Below are positions 47,497 to 59,710 of a stretch of DNA of 64,000 bases, in pieces. The notes below the pieces were generated by a model, which did not search any database, was not told where the DNA came from, and saw nothing but the letters and a program-made list of their open reading frames with translations. Made by a program: the position numbers and the translations under genes. This stretch comes from Akebia trifoliata (taxonomy: Eukaryota; Streptophyta; Magnoliopsida; Ranunculales; Lardizabalaceae): positions 17,249,086-17,313,085 of the forward strand of contig CM030707.1 in NCBI GenBank assembly GCA_017979445.1, given 5' to 3'. Position 1 is the stretch's first letter. Every line of letters begins with the position of its first letter.

Positions 47497-49852
47497 AGCA
47501 CGTCACAAATTCACCCGTCCCAAGGCATTCAGCTGGTATCCAAAACATTCGAGGAATATAGAGTTGAATAGAATTGAAGAAAAATGGGGTAAAAGAAAAC
47601 GGAGAGAAACACCAAGATATTGACGTAGAGCATTGTAATAATGTATAACAAATTGAGTTTTGTTTCTTAAAGAAAAGGAAACATAGTTGATGCTTAGGAA
47701 ATGCAAACTTAACAAATAAGTGGGCTCTTATTTCTTAGGGTCATAATTAATCCATCGCCATAGGGATGATGTAGTCATGTGTAATCAGTATCCTTCATTT
47801 TGCCTGTAAAATTTGATGGGTTTTTTGTGATATTCTTTATTCTTTATTTTAGTCTAATTACTTTAGTTACCCATGTAAAAGGAACTTCTCTTGAGGTTAA
47901 AGTTTAATTGTCAATTGTTCAAACATTTCAAAATGAAATATTAATTTGATATTTATTTTTTGTTATAGAATGTGGGTTTTGTTAGTTTTGTATCTCTAAT
48001 CTCCATGGTTATAACGTCGTTAATGTTTCTACTAGAAGAATTCTGGTGTTTGATTGTACCAAGGAAAATGTCTAAAAGAAAAGAAAAAATAAGAAATAAA
48101 TAAAACGAAATTTAAATAGATCCTTATAATATAACAAACAAGATATCTTGATATCAAAGAACTTGTTAACAATTCGGAATACGAGAAAAATTCGAGTTCT
48201 ATTCAACTTTGGGTTACAAAAATCTGGGCAAAAATTTGATAAATGGGAAATATACGGGCATATGCTTTATACGTGTGGTATGCATTTCATTTAAAAAATT
48301 CGAAAATAAAAAATTCAATAACATGATAGTGAAATATTAATGAGGGTGATGAAGAAATTGGTAATGGTGGAGGTGATGATGAAGTCGTGATGGTGATGGT
48401 AACAATGATGGTGGTGATAATGAGAACATCATATATATAAAATAAAAAAGAATTATTAAATTTTCATATAACTTAAAAACCATTAAGAACTCTCAAGGAG
48501 AGAGTCTTTGGAATGAATAAAGAGTTGAGAATAAATTCTTATTTATAGGTTTAAAAATCCTTCCAAAATATTTAGAAAGCAATGTGGGATTTGCAAAAAT
48601 ATTTGAAAAAATGAGTCACAAAATACTTTTACAATCTTCAATCCATGTGAAAAGATATCAACCAATAGAAATGTTCTTTAAAAAAAATACTTACTTTTTC
48701 TTTAACAAAAAAGAACACCAATCATAAAGTAACTTTTAAATATCATTTTAAAACCAATTAAATTAATTTTATTTGAATCAATTTTAAATAAATATTAATC
48801 AACATTTATTAACATTTATTTTAACAACTTTCTCATCATGAACCACACAATCGAGCCAGATACTAATTTTAGGGATGGGATGGGCCGTACTAACAGACTT
48901 ACAAGCCTGAGCCCATTCCTAAAACATGAATTCGGTTTAGCTCCACCATTAACACAAGCCTAAGTTAGTCCACATTGGACTGGGCTGGGCTGGAATAATA
49001 TCGCACCCATGTACTGACAACCTTACACTAATCTGTAACAAAATTGTATTGATTCAATGATTAATTAGTATCTTCCAATCACACGTTCCAAGTTCATTTA
49101 GCATAAATTTTTTTATGAAAGTTCATTGAGCATGAGTCTTATTCGTGATTGATTTGCAACATATCCTTTGTGATAAGTTTCAGTGCCATAATTATTTTAT
49201 AATTATTTTACTCTTTATTTTATAATTGATGCACTTTTGAAAATTGATATTAAGTGAATTGAGATATCTGAGTAAACCAAATCATCTAAAATTACTTTGT
49301 AAAAATGTTGATGCCCTCTCAAATAAAATGATAAAATTAGTAGAGGAACTTTTACTGCTTTAACTAGCGAAAATCAATAACTATCCCTCCATCACAAACA
49401 TTTAGAGGACCAATCAATTTTTGTGCAATTTACTCTTCAAAATCTGTTAGTCGTGTTTTTACTGCTACTGGAGATTAGGGGTATAAAATGGTTACAAATG
49501 TAAGTTTAAGAATGATGAAATAAAATGGCTACAAAAATTATTAGAATGTAAAAGGTATGCTTTTAGTTCAAATGGTCGCTAAAATATTTATGAGGAATCA
49601 AAATACCATTCTAATTATATTATTTAGTTCATACATCAATGGTCAATTTTTTCGAAGATTTTATTTTCTATTCAATAATATCTACTTATAATCACAACTC
49701 AACTGTGGATTAAGGACGAAAAATGCACCAACACGTGATAATGAGAGGACTTGATACTTATATAGCAAATCACCTCATTCTATTGAAGGCATTATAGTCA
49801 TTAACCAAAACATCCAATTGGATGTGATATTCAGAATGAAAAATGATTTTTT

Positions 49853-49975
49853 GACGCTTCCATCAAAGAATTGTAGACCATTTACCTCGGGATATGTAGA
49901 ACCATAAACATTTTCTTGCATATCTCGAGGCAAATGATCTACGATTATATGATGGGGGTGTATGTCAGAAGGGGA
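49853..49975. mobile_element. Eroded relative of the 2317 foldback MITE
   Basis: Right arm CGAGGCAAATGATCTACGAT then GGGGGTGTATGTCAGAAGGG matches the right arm at 2415-2462. The left arm keeps TAGACCATTTACCTCG but lost the outer GACATACACCCC part. Confidence 0.6.
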
Positions 49976-50598
49976 CATCAAATTATCACGACTTATTTAG
50001 AATAGAAGCAGTAGCTGAGTAAAAGTAAAGAAAAAACAAGAAATAAATAAAATGAAATTTAATAGATCCTTATTATATAACTTACAAGATATCTTAATAT
50101 AAAAAACATTGTTAACAATTCGGAATACGGGAAAAATTCGAGTTCTATTCAATTTTGAGTTACAAAAATCCAGTCAAAAATTTGATATATGGGAAATATG
50201 CGGCATATGCTTTATACATGTGCTATGCATCTCATTTAAAAAATTTAATAACATGATAGTGAAATATTAATGAGGGTGATGACAAAATTGGTGATGGTGA
50301 AGACGATGATATAGTGGTGTTGGTAATAATGATGGTGGTGATAATGAGAACATTGAGGTTATTGTTCCATTGATACATAAAAGAAGACCAAACTCAATGA
50401 ACAAATCATCAGTTTCAAAATTAAGATAATATCTCAAATAAATGCAGAGGGGTATACCAATATTTTTTAAAAGATGAAAGAGACATATCACCTACAAAGT
50501 AGGATTCCTTCAAAATTTTGAAATATAATCATTTCAAAGTGAGACTGTGTTACATTTACAACTTACAAGTTTACACTTTACAACATACACTAAATTAA

Positions 50599-50718
50599 GA
50601 GATTTACTATAATTACACCAAGTTTCACTAGTGCCACACCAACCGTGTGCAATTCTTTGGTGATTTACATAGGAATTGGTGTGGCATTAGTAAAAATTGG
50701 TGTGGCAATAATAACTCT
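50599..50718. mobile_element. 120 bp MITE with exact 9 bp target duplication
   Basis: Ends GAGATTTACTATAATTACAC and the inverse of GTGTGGCAATAATAACTCT. The 9 bp ctaaattaa flanks both sides exactly (50590-50598 and 50719-50727). It is the clearest member of the family at 9229, 21291 and 21949. Confidence 0.8.
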
Positions 50719-51514
50719 CTAAATTAATGTATCATTTTTTTCTGACCAAATTTTATAAAAATTTGTAAAAAAAACCTGTTTTATTCTTTTTAAATTTACA
50801 ATATGTGAATTATTCAATAATTTGGAGAATAATACTTTCTTTGAAAAAAAAATCATGATTTTTTCATAAATTCAACAAGAGATTGCTAAGGTAAAATTCT
50901 CCACGTCTTGAAAGAACACATTGAAAGTTTTCACCAACGGAAAATGGGTAGACTTTAATTTATACGGATTTAACAAATACACCAAAATCATTTAGACAAT
51001 AATATTGTGTGATGATTAAAATTCTTATTTCTTGGGGACATAACATATCAACATCACCATGCATGTTCTTTAGTCAATATCTTCGGGTCCCATTCTTCAC
51101 ATTTTTATCTAAATTTGGTCATTTTTTAAGAGAGGTATTCTTTGTTCTAATCATATATTATTTTATGGTTTGGTTACTTTTAATTTGGTTACCCATGTAA
51201 AGGAATATCATTTGGAGTTTAATTTTTATTGACATTTGTTCAAACATTTTGAAACAAAATTTTTATGTTTTATTAATTTTGATACTTATTTTAGTTATAA
51301 AATGTGTTTTTTCAAGTTTTAGAGTTCCACAAACCAATATTTATCAATGATAATATCTTCAATTTTTTTTGTTTTTGAATTCATTTCATATTGTTAATTT
51401 ATTGAACACTCTGTGTCTTTGTTGATGCAACGGTACTTGCCTATTTTATCTACATAAGTTCTGAGGTCTCACCTCACTTATATTTTGTTATTTGAGGCAT
51501 TCTGGCCTAAAAAG

Positions 51515-52743
51515 CATGGTGCAACTTGGTTCGGTTTAGAGCAAAATTAGAATCGAACCGATCACGGTCAATTCCATTATATGAGAACCAGAACCGAACC
51601 GATTTGGTCTAGAACCGAACCAAGCCAGACTATCCTTAATTCGGTTTGGTTTCATGGGTTGTCAAAACAAAACAAAAAAAAAAAAAAAAAGGCTTTTTTA
51701 CACAGATTTATCAATAAAATTATGAAAACACATGAGTGATGAAAAATTAAAAACCTAGATCAAATAAAGATTAGATTAATTTAAAATAAAATAAAATTTG
51801 GATTTTGAGAAATCATCCAAAAAATTAATTTTTTTCCAAAATTACAAAACCCATCCCAAAACAAAATGGGTTTCCATTAGTCTCTTTCACAACCAAATAA
51901 TTTTATAAAAATGAATCTAATTTGGGATATTTGAGAGATTGGGTTCACTTACAGGAGATAATGGAAGCTTGTTTGAATCGGTTGATTTCATTTTGGTCCT
52001 CAACAAAATCGCTAGAGTTGAGAGGCAGTCCGCAGTCGTGCCTCAGAGAGAGAGAGAGAGAGACTGAATAATGAGAACATCTTCGTTACAAAACGCCCCA
52101 ACCCACGACGCAATTGACGAATCCTAACCGTTGATTTCTTCGGAACTCAAATCATCACCACTGTCACCTCCACCCCATCCATCGACAGAAGATAGATCAA
52201 CACAACCATGTAGATAAACCGCTCTCCTAACCACCACCCGTTGTCGGTCTCAGCGTCTACCGACGTTCAATCGGAACCAGCGATCCCGCCGACTCTGCAA
52301 CTCTGCGTTGACCGCACACCTTGCCAGTTGAGAGAGAGAGACCTCGTCGTCGGTCTCAGCATCCAACGGCGTTCAACCAGAACCAGCGATCCCGCCGACT
52401 CATTAACTTTGCGTTGACCGCACACCTTGCAAGTTGAGAGAGAGAGAGAGGGAGGGAGAGACCCTGGCCGCCGGAGTTGAAAGGCAACCACAGCTCGCAC
52501 CTTGTACTCGCAGCTCAGCTGCAAGAGACGATAGAGAGGGATTAGATGGAAAGATAAAGAACGAAAAACAATTTTAGGCTTTTAAAAACGAAAAATAAAA
52601 TTATATTTTATTTAAAAATCTTTGTTGGTTTGGTTTTCTACCAAGTCTGAACCAAGAATCGAATCGAATTTATCGATTCTTTATTTTTTAAACCCGAAAT
52701 CAAATCAAGTCAAAGATTTGAACCGAATTAACTTGCAACCGTA
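51515..52743. mobile_element. hAT-like element, 1229 bp, inserted in fragment E
   Basis: Left end CATGGTGCAACTTGGTTCGG, right end (reverse complement) TACGGTTGCAAGTTAATTCG. The 8 bp ctaaaaag is repeated exactly on both sides (51507-51514 and 52744-52751). The equivalent position in copy A (about 38905) has a single ctaaaaag and no insertion. The centre has a higher GC content than the surroundings and no transposase. A relative lies at 30897-31366. Confidence 0.8.
52243..52454. repeat. 106 bp tandem duplication within the hAT-like element
   Basis: Units start at 52243 and 52349, each with GTCGGTCTCAGC, CCAGCGATCCCGCCGACTC, GCGTTGACCGCACACCTTGC and a GA repeat. Substitutions between the units suggest moderate age. 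The open frame on the minus strand here (52524-52267) crosses the repeat and is not a known protein. Confidence 0.8.
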
Positions 52744-54095
52744 CTAAAAAGTATCTGAGAATAGCACTTCGGTTAAATGCTTTTAACATATCTTATTTTC
52801 ATTATTTATAACATCACATTACCATTGTAATTCTGTCTTTTCTAAAAAAAAAAAAAAAAAAATGGTTACTCAGTTACTGGCCTGTTTATACTGCCACATG
52901 AGAATTGGTAATACAAAGTAGCTTCTAATGATTTTTTATGTTGCATCAAAGCCAAGGGCAGGCCAAGCATTCATAGGACTCACAATTTTGTTCAAATATT
53001 TCATAAGGTGGCCCACCAATGGATAATAGCCATGATGTGGATTGGGTTTACTATCAAATTGAAAATCATAATAAGTTGTTGGACGATAACAAATAAAAAA
53101 GAACTCAGGTTACAAGCAAAAGCGAACGCTACATCGCTCGGCGATCTACTGTTTCAAGAAGGCATATTATAAGGATCTAAGAAATTTTGCTTTAGGCCGA
53201 TGTGGGACTAAATGTACTGTTTTTGAGAGGAGAACTTAAAAACCTTGGTGTGCAAGAGAAATTTCGCTGTGTTATTGGACTTCATACCTTTATGATCAAT
53301 AATACACATATCATATAATTGAGTGAACCACAGACCTAATAATATGTTTCAAACATTTTTGACCGCAGATCACATCGTGAGATTGACTAATTGATTTTGG
53401 GTGGTTTCAGTTTCAAGGAGAAGCCTCAATAGAATGTTAGTTAGCTCCATGATCTTTTTTTACCTTCAATCCATCCAAGAGTTTTGTGATTGATTGATTG
53501 ATTGATTGATTGTGGGATCAAGGGTGCCAACTTTTATATCCATCGCTTTTTGTGATTAACAATGCATTGGACAGTCAGGATTTTCAAATTGGTCCAATTT
53601 TGGGATATGGTTCATCCAATAAGCTGCATCACATCTACCATTGTGCCTTATTTTATTACTATTACTATTCGCTTATATTGCCCCCATCAACTTTTAATAT
53701 CACACTAAACAAAGAAATAAATATGGTTAGGAGTTGTTGCATATAATCATTCTCTTTTAAAAAGTAAAATAAAAAAATACAACACTACCTTCCATTTCAT
53801 TTTCTTGTTTGATGAAAGTAATCAATTTGGAATTATTAAATACCAGACTTCTTTGAGATCTAAAAGAGCTGGTTATAAGAGTGAGGGGCAAAAATATTAG
53901 GTTGGCTGCTTTTGCTGTTGTTCTCTTCTTTATTCTTTGTTATTTTTTCAAAATCCATTTATTTTTTTTGCTTTTCTATCCTTATATGATTAAATAAATT
54001 GGCATGCTTGTATTTATTCTCATTTAAAGGGACATTGAATTAATGGTTAGTGTTTCAAAGATTTTATTTTCTGTAGATGGTGGGATTTAATATTT

Positions 54096-54590
54096 TTATT
54101 ACTGTGGATGACATTTTTATGATTGACCTTGAGATTTAATTTTTAGCAAGATCATTCACCAATGAATCATAGAAATAATAGAAAAAATAAAGAAAAAGAG
54201 AAAGAACACAAAGAGATTTTTTACGTGGTTCGACAAACGTGCCTACGTCCACGGGTTCGAGGAGTCGTTTCACTATAGATCTCCAGTTACATAGCCTCCT
54301 ATTTCCTTTTCCATCTTTCCTCTTTTACAATAGCCTCCAGGTTTTTTAATAGAGAAACCCTAATTAGATTCTTAATCCTAATTAATTACAATTGATCACG
54401 TTGCCCCTTATCCAAATTAACAATTACATAATAAATAGAATAATCCTTTTAAATTTAAAATCTTCCCTAATAAGATAGAACTTTCTTTAAATGATGCCAT
54501 GTGTCCACCCCGAGATGCACATTGATGGTGCGAATGAACAATCCGGATAGAAGACGATTTTATCCCTCTATAATTACTACTTGAAAAAAT
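54096..54590. mobile_element. LTR-like insertion in fragment E intron 4
   Basis: Absent from the corresponding place in copies A and B. It contains TTTTTACGTGGTTCGAC and TGCCTACGTCCACGGG, a motif pair I associate with LTRs of small plant retroelements. Ends and target duplication not determined. Confidence 0.4.
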
Positions 54591-55776
54591 ATATATTCTG
54601 TTTCTTTTTTCTTTGTGTTACAGATTAAATGGAAGCCAAATGACATTAATTTAATAATTAGAGCATTGTTGTCCTCTAGTGTAGTGTTGTTGAAGTACAA
54701 ATAAGTCTCATTGGTTTTGTTACTTGTTTTTCCAATTTAAATCAATTAAGTTAGTTATAATCAAAATTGGTGTCAGAATAAAAAAATGTGAAGACTTGAT
54801 AACTGGAGGACTTGGATTCTACCACATATTTGATGAACATTGAGCCGAAACATCAGAAGTTAAGTAGAAAAAAGATGACGAAGAGAAACAAGGAAGAAAT
54901 TCAAGGGAACACTTCTGATAATGTATAACAAACGGGGATTATTTGAGGTCGTGTCCTAGGTCATAAAGATGAGGAAACATAGGGATAGTTGATGCTTAGG
55001 AAACACAAACCTAAGAAATACGCCAAAAGTATTTAGGCGACAATGGAGCGAGAGGTGAGCTCTTATTTCTTGGGGTCATAACACATCATCATGTTCCATA
55101 GGTGACGTCATTGCAGCCATTTTATATAGTGTTTAATCGGTACCCTTCATTTTGACTGTACAATTTAATGGGTTTTTTGAGGTATTCTTTTTTTCTTTAT
55201 TTTAGTCTAATTACTTTAGTTACCCATGTAAAGGAGTTAAATAATTGTCAATTGTTCAAAGTTCAAACATTTGGAAATGAAATATTTATTTTGAGACTTA
55301 TTTTTTGTTATAGAATGTGGGTTTTCTTAGCTTTGTATTTCTAATTCCATAGTTATAACATCGTTAATGTTTCCATTGGAAGAATTCTGGTGGTTGATTG
55401 TACCAAGGAAAATGTCTAAAAGACACTTTTTCAGGATTAAATGGTCAGCTTCCAACTTGGGACAACAAATTCGACTCCCAGCTTCCGAGCAAAAGCTGGG
55501 ACCCAAAGAAAAGAGTCTCCCCTTGAATTGTATAATTTCTTTATAGAAAAATGGTTTTTTGAAAAAAAAAAATGCTGAATTCTACATCTGAAAATCCCAA
55601 TTTTTTTTTTATAGAGGAAAGCCATTTTCTTTTATATTTTCCATGTGTGCCATGATAGGTAACAAGCCTGAATCTTTATCACCCACATTAATCTTTCCTT
55701 TGTACTCTTATGAAAAGTCGACAAACAGATCACTGAAATTGCTTCCTCATATGAACCACTTGCTTAAGCTGAGGTT

Positions 55777-56149
55777 TATTGGGTTATGTCTTCTATTCTT
55801 GTATATGGAGAGTTGTCATGAATTGAACCAGGATCTTTTCGATGATCCGTTAACGACCCACATGACCCGTTTTATTGGGCCCATTTGGTTTGGTTTTGGA
55901 TCCGACACGTTTAACATCTTTGTAATCCTAAGTATATTAAGGGTAAAAGTTGAAACCCTAAGGGGTGAGATATATACGAGAGATTGAGAGAAATTGTAAC
56001 CTACTTCTTCTTTGGTTAATATAGTGATATCGCCGTTTCTCCTGTAGACGTAGGTCGATGCTTTGACTGAACCACCTATATCTTGTGTGGTGTGAGATTA
56101 TTGTGTTCTTGTTTGATTTATATTTCGGATCATAGGATTTTTTCTAACA
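55777..56149. mobile_element. Solo LTR, 373 bp
   Basis: Starts TATTGGGTTATG (probably from TGTTGGG) and ends TTTTTTCTAACA, with the 5 bp aggtt on both sides (55772-55776 and 56150-56154). The corresponding place after LARP copy A (around 41045) reads straight through with one aggtt. The termini resemble Ty1/copia LTRs. The 114-codon frame at 55643-55987 is a chance frame running into it. Confidence 0.75.
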
Positions 56150-56794
56150 AGGTTCATTCCAGACTCCATTTCTCCAAATTTCAGATACTAGTTTAAGGGA
56201 TGCTAGGGGCCGCACTGACAAGCTTAGAAGCCTGAGCCCATCCCTAAACATGAATTAGGTTTAGCTCACTCGAGCCGTTAACACAAGCCAATGCTAGTCC
56301 ACATTGGGCTGGGCTTCACCAAAACCGCACCCATGCGTTGATAACCTTATAAGTGTCTAGGATTGTTAGGATTCCATAGTGATGCCAATCCCTAACAAAA
56401 TTATCCTGATCCAATGATTAGTTAGTAATTATCTTCCAATCACCAAGTTCATTTAGCATAAAAATTTTATGTGTCTCATTTGTAGTTGATTTAGAACATA
56501 TCCTTTGTGAAACTTTCAGTGGTAGTAATCATATATTAGTGACATAGAAATTATATAGATTCTACTCTTTACAATACAGAAGATCCTTTACCACTTTGAT
56601 ATGCAAAATCTAATTGCTATCTCAAAATCTATTATTTTCAATGGTTCGTGTTTTAAGTCCTAATATAGATTGTGGATATAAAATGGATACCTGTTAGTTT
56701 AAGAATGTTGAAATAGATTATTAGAATGTAAAAGAGATGTATTTCGATTCAAAATACATTTCTTTGTCCTTATAAACTTTTTTCTTTACAATGT

Positions 56795-57046
56795 GAAAAA
56801 GTCCAAATTTGACGGACAAGTGGGTAGAATTGGCGTCAAATTTTTCACTGTCAAATTTTTATTTTCAACGGGCTGAAACTGTCAAATTAATGAAGGATGA
56901 GAGAAATTCGACAACTCTAAGCCGTTAAATCTAGGAACATCAAGAATTTTGACAGTCCTAGACCGTCAAAATTCAGTTTCTAAAATTCATGGGACTTGGC
57001 CCATCAATTTTTTCTGTCGAATTTTCCAGCTTTCACGTAGTGCTTA
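56795..57046. mobile_element. Possible CACTA-type MITE
   Basis: The right end reads, in reverse complement, CACTACGTGAAAGCTGG, like CACTA terminal repeats. The left end has TACAATGTGAAAAAGTCC. The interior contains several AATTTTGACAGT and CCGTCAAA words in both orientations. No clear 3 bp duplication. Confidence 0.35.
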
Positions 57047-58282
57047 TAACTATACCTTTAGATAACTTATATTGCTCCGCTCCCTTAACTTTTTATAATC
57101 CTGAAACACTAAAATAAATATGGTGTTAGCCTGTTAGGGTGCATATAATCAATCACCTTTTTCAAAATACATCCCTATCATTTCTTCTTCTTGTCCGAAA
57201 AAGTGTTTGAGTTGGATTTCTTCTTATGTAAGAAAAGCTCTTTGGGCTATAATGAGACTGATTATAAGATTGGACGAGAGTGATCGACAAAGAACTTAAA
57301 TGTTGGTTACTGTCAATAAAATTGACTTGTATAGTAAACAAGTCAACATTATAATAGAAGCATGACCTGAGTCCTGAGTAAAAACAAGAAATAAATAAGG
57401 ACGGAATTTAAATAGGTCCTTATAATATAACTAACAAGATACCTTGATATCAAGAGGTCAAATTCTTCGCGTCCTAAAAGAACACACATTGAAAGTTGAC
57501 ACTCATGGAGAATGGGTAAAATTATAAGGATTTAAGAAATACACCAAAATAGTTTAGGCAATCATCTTGTGATAATTAAACTCTCATTTTTTGGGGACAT
57601 AACATATCAACATCACCATGTTCTTTAGTCAAATATCTTTGGGTCCCATTCTTTACATTTATTTCACGGTTTATGGTAATGGATACCTATCTAATTTGGT
57701 CATTTTTGAAGAGAGGCATTGTTTGTTCTAATCATATATATTAGTTTTGATTGACATTTGTTCAAATATTTAGAAACAAATTTTTTGCATTTAATTAATT
57801 TTGATACTTATTTTAGTTATAAAATGTGTTTTTCTGAGCTTTGTATTTCTGATGTCCATGGTTACAATGTGATTTAGTGTTCTTGTTAAATGGGAGAGTG
57901 TTTTCAAAGAAAAATGGATTCCATCTAAAAACTGACCAGAAAAAAAATCACTTGGGAAAATGAATTCTAGTAAAAAATAGAGAGTTTTTATGGATTAAAT
58001 ATTTGGTTTTCAATTTCGGACACTACCAGCTTCAGTAGCATTTAGGTTACGTATTATTTTTTTAATCAAAGAAGACCCAAGTTAAGGAGTAATGTCATCA
58101 ATTTAAAAGCATCACACATCTAAAACAACAACTGAAACGCCTACACGTGATACAATATCCATTGACTCTAAAATCTCAAACTAAATGTCTTAAAAATTGA
58201 AGAAGATTTGCATGACATGAGGTATTGAGGTTTGTTGTTAAACTTAATTATATTAAAGGGTTTGTTCTTTCTTAGGTGATAG

Positions 58283-58503
58283 ATTAACCTACTTTAGAGC
58301 AAGAGATGGATTCTTGCAAGACTACAATTTCTGAGCCACCAAGATTTGCCAATGTGTTTCATGGACTGCCGATTCGGAGTTGTTATCACCCTCCTTCAAT
58401 TCCCATTAACAATCCTAATAGATTTATGTGCCCTATTTGTGGCCATCGCCTCCTCATGTCATTCCATGGCATGTGATGCTCTATTATAATCCTTACTTGC
58501 CAG
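58283..58503 (+). pseudogene. LARP1-type fragment D (exon 2 remnant)
   Basis: The stretch resembles exon 2 of copies A-C (GACTACAATTTCTGAG, GATTTGCCAATG, CATGGACTGCC, then TCATTCCATGGCATGTGATG and the exon-end CAG/GTGAATTG) but has large internal deletions, an in-frame stop after four codons (ATT AAC CTA CTT TAG), and frameshifts. Preceding sequence is intron 1-like. Downstream it jumps to intron 4-like sequence at about 58575, so exons 3 and 4 are deleted. Confidence 0.75.
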
Positions 58504-58811
58504 GTGAATTGAAAATCTCTTTATTAGTTTTTTTTTTATAATCATTGTTATTTTTTTTTCTTTTTGGCAGATTTTTAAGACATTTAGGAGGATTGACGGT
58601 AAAGAATGCTTATAGCTAATGTGGAACTAAAGCTCCCACTTGACAAAGTTACATTGACTATTGAGTTTCACAAATCTGTACACGTGATGCACATACACAA
58701 ACTAATATTTATCGATGACGATATCTTCATTTTTTTGGACTTTTTTCCTATCCTTAACATATTGAACACTTTGTGTCTTTACTGACACAAGGGCGCTTAC
58801 CTATTTAATTT

Positions 58812-59192
58812 GGGAAATGTTCAGCACCCTAAGTTTTACCACACACTTTAACAAACGTTTTTTGTCCTACATGGGTTAGAAGTTTTGGAATGAGCTGATT
58901 TTTGGTGAGGATGATCTCTATGATTAGAAGATCATCCTCCCCAAAAATCAGCTCATTCCGAAATGTTTAGCCCCATGTTTACACGTTGAAAAATCGTGGA
59001 CCGTCCATTTTTTGTAAATCAATTTTGATGGGGTTAGAAGTTTTGGAATGAGCTGATTTTTGGTGAGGATGATCTCCTCACCATAGAGATTATCCTCACC
59101 AAAAATCAGCTCATTCCGAAACTTCTAACCCATGTAAGACAAAACGAGTTTGTTAAAGTGTGTGGTAAAACTAAGGGTGGCGAACGGGACCC
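58812..59192. mobile_element. MULE-like MITE, 381 bp, exact 9 bp duplication
   Basis: Terminal repeats GGG(A/T)...: left GGGAAATGTTCAGCACCC, right inverse GGGTCCCGTTCGCCACCC, both continuing into TTAGTTTTACCACACACTTT-like sequence. The 9 bp atttaattt lies outside both ends (58803-58811 and 59193-59201). The paralogous place near 41850 has one atttaattt and no element. The interior has two hairpins from GAGCTGATTTTTGGTGAGGA and its inverse, as in 44275-44662. Confidence 0.85.
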
Positions 59193-59381
59193 ATTTAATT
59201 TACATAAGTTCTGAAGTCTCACATATATTTTGTTATCTGAAGTATTCAATTTTTTCTTCTTATGGGCTAAAAAATATCTATACTACCAGACGATAATTCG
59301 CAATATAAAATGGCCTACTTGTGTAATGTGAAAGTGAAGTACCATTGTAAATATATTATCAGGTCTTGCTCTCGATAAAAG

Positions 59382-59710
59382 TGACCCAGCAAGGAGCTGG
59401 TGGGGGCAATTGCCCCCCCCCCTCTCCAGCCGGAACTTTTAGACACTCCATTTATCCCCACTCCCTCACCTCTCTCCCCATTTTTGCCCCCACACCCTCA
59501 CCTCCTTCCAATTTTTGTACCCCGCTTAAATTTTTCTTTGATGACATTGCCTTTTGACAGGTTTTCTCATATACTAATTGGAAATGACTTAAATATCCTT
59601 TTCTTTCACTTTTAACAATAACAAAAAAAACCTCTGAATTTCTCCATAAAATCACTATACAGCTAACCATAGTTTGCCCCCACTACTAGAAAATCCTGGC
59701 TCCGCCCCTG
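59382..59710 (-). mobile_element. hAT MITE relic, partner of 42069
   Basis: Contains GGAGCTGGTGGGGGCAATTG, a run of ten C at 59412-59421, and the intact right terminal GGCTCCGCCCCTG. The left terminal repeat is lost as in the partner. Longer than the partner owing to extra C-rich sequence. Frames at 59366-59615 are by-products of this C-rich stretch. Confidence 0.65.

Larger units (their letters stand above)
47497..51334. other. Spacer between LARP copy B and fragment E
   Basis: No gene. It holds the copy B 3' flank, similar to 40.1-40.7 kb. A direct duplication of about 340 bp (48095-48440 and 50035-50360) is rich in GATGATGGTGG triplets at its end; a third partial copy is at 57385-57450. 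Around 48840-49000 and 41090-41230 share GGGCCGCACTGACA-like and CAAGCCAATGCTAG-like words. Two MITEs are listed separately. Confidence 0.5.
51335..54833 (+). pseudogene. LARP1-type fragment E (intron 4 to exon 6 only)
   Basis: From 51335 the sequence follows intron 4 of copy A (38700-39680), interrupted by a hAT-like element and an LTR-like insertion. Exon 5 remains at 54624-54700 but has a small insertion (GTAGT...) that shifts the frame, and its donor is changed from GTAAG to ATAAG. Exon 6 remains at 54777-54833, begins without the first G and hits a TGA after four codons. Exons 1-4 are missing. This is a nonfunctional remnant of one array unit. Confidence 0.75.

Noticed and set aside
52267..52524. 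85-codon minus-strand frame in the hAT-like element.
   Set aside because: It spans a 106 bp tandem duplication and GA repeats, and has no protein family resemblance.
55643..55987. 114-codon frame next to the solo LTR.
   Set aside because: It runs from repeated spacer into the solo LTR across its target duplication; it cannot be an ancestral gene.
59366..59615. Proline-rich open frames on the plus strand.
   Set aside because: They derive from a C-rich transposon relic with a run of ten C.
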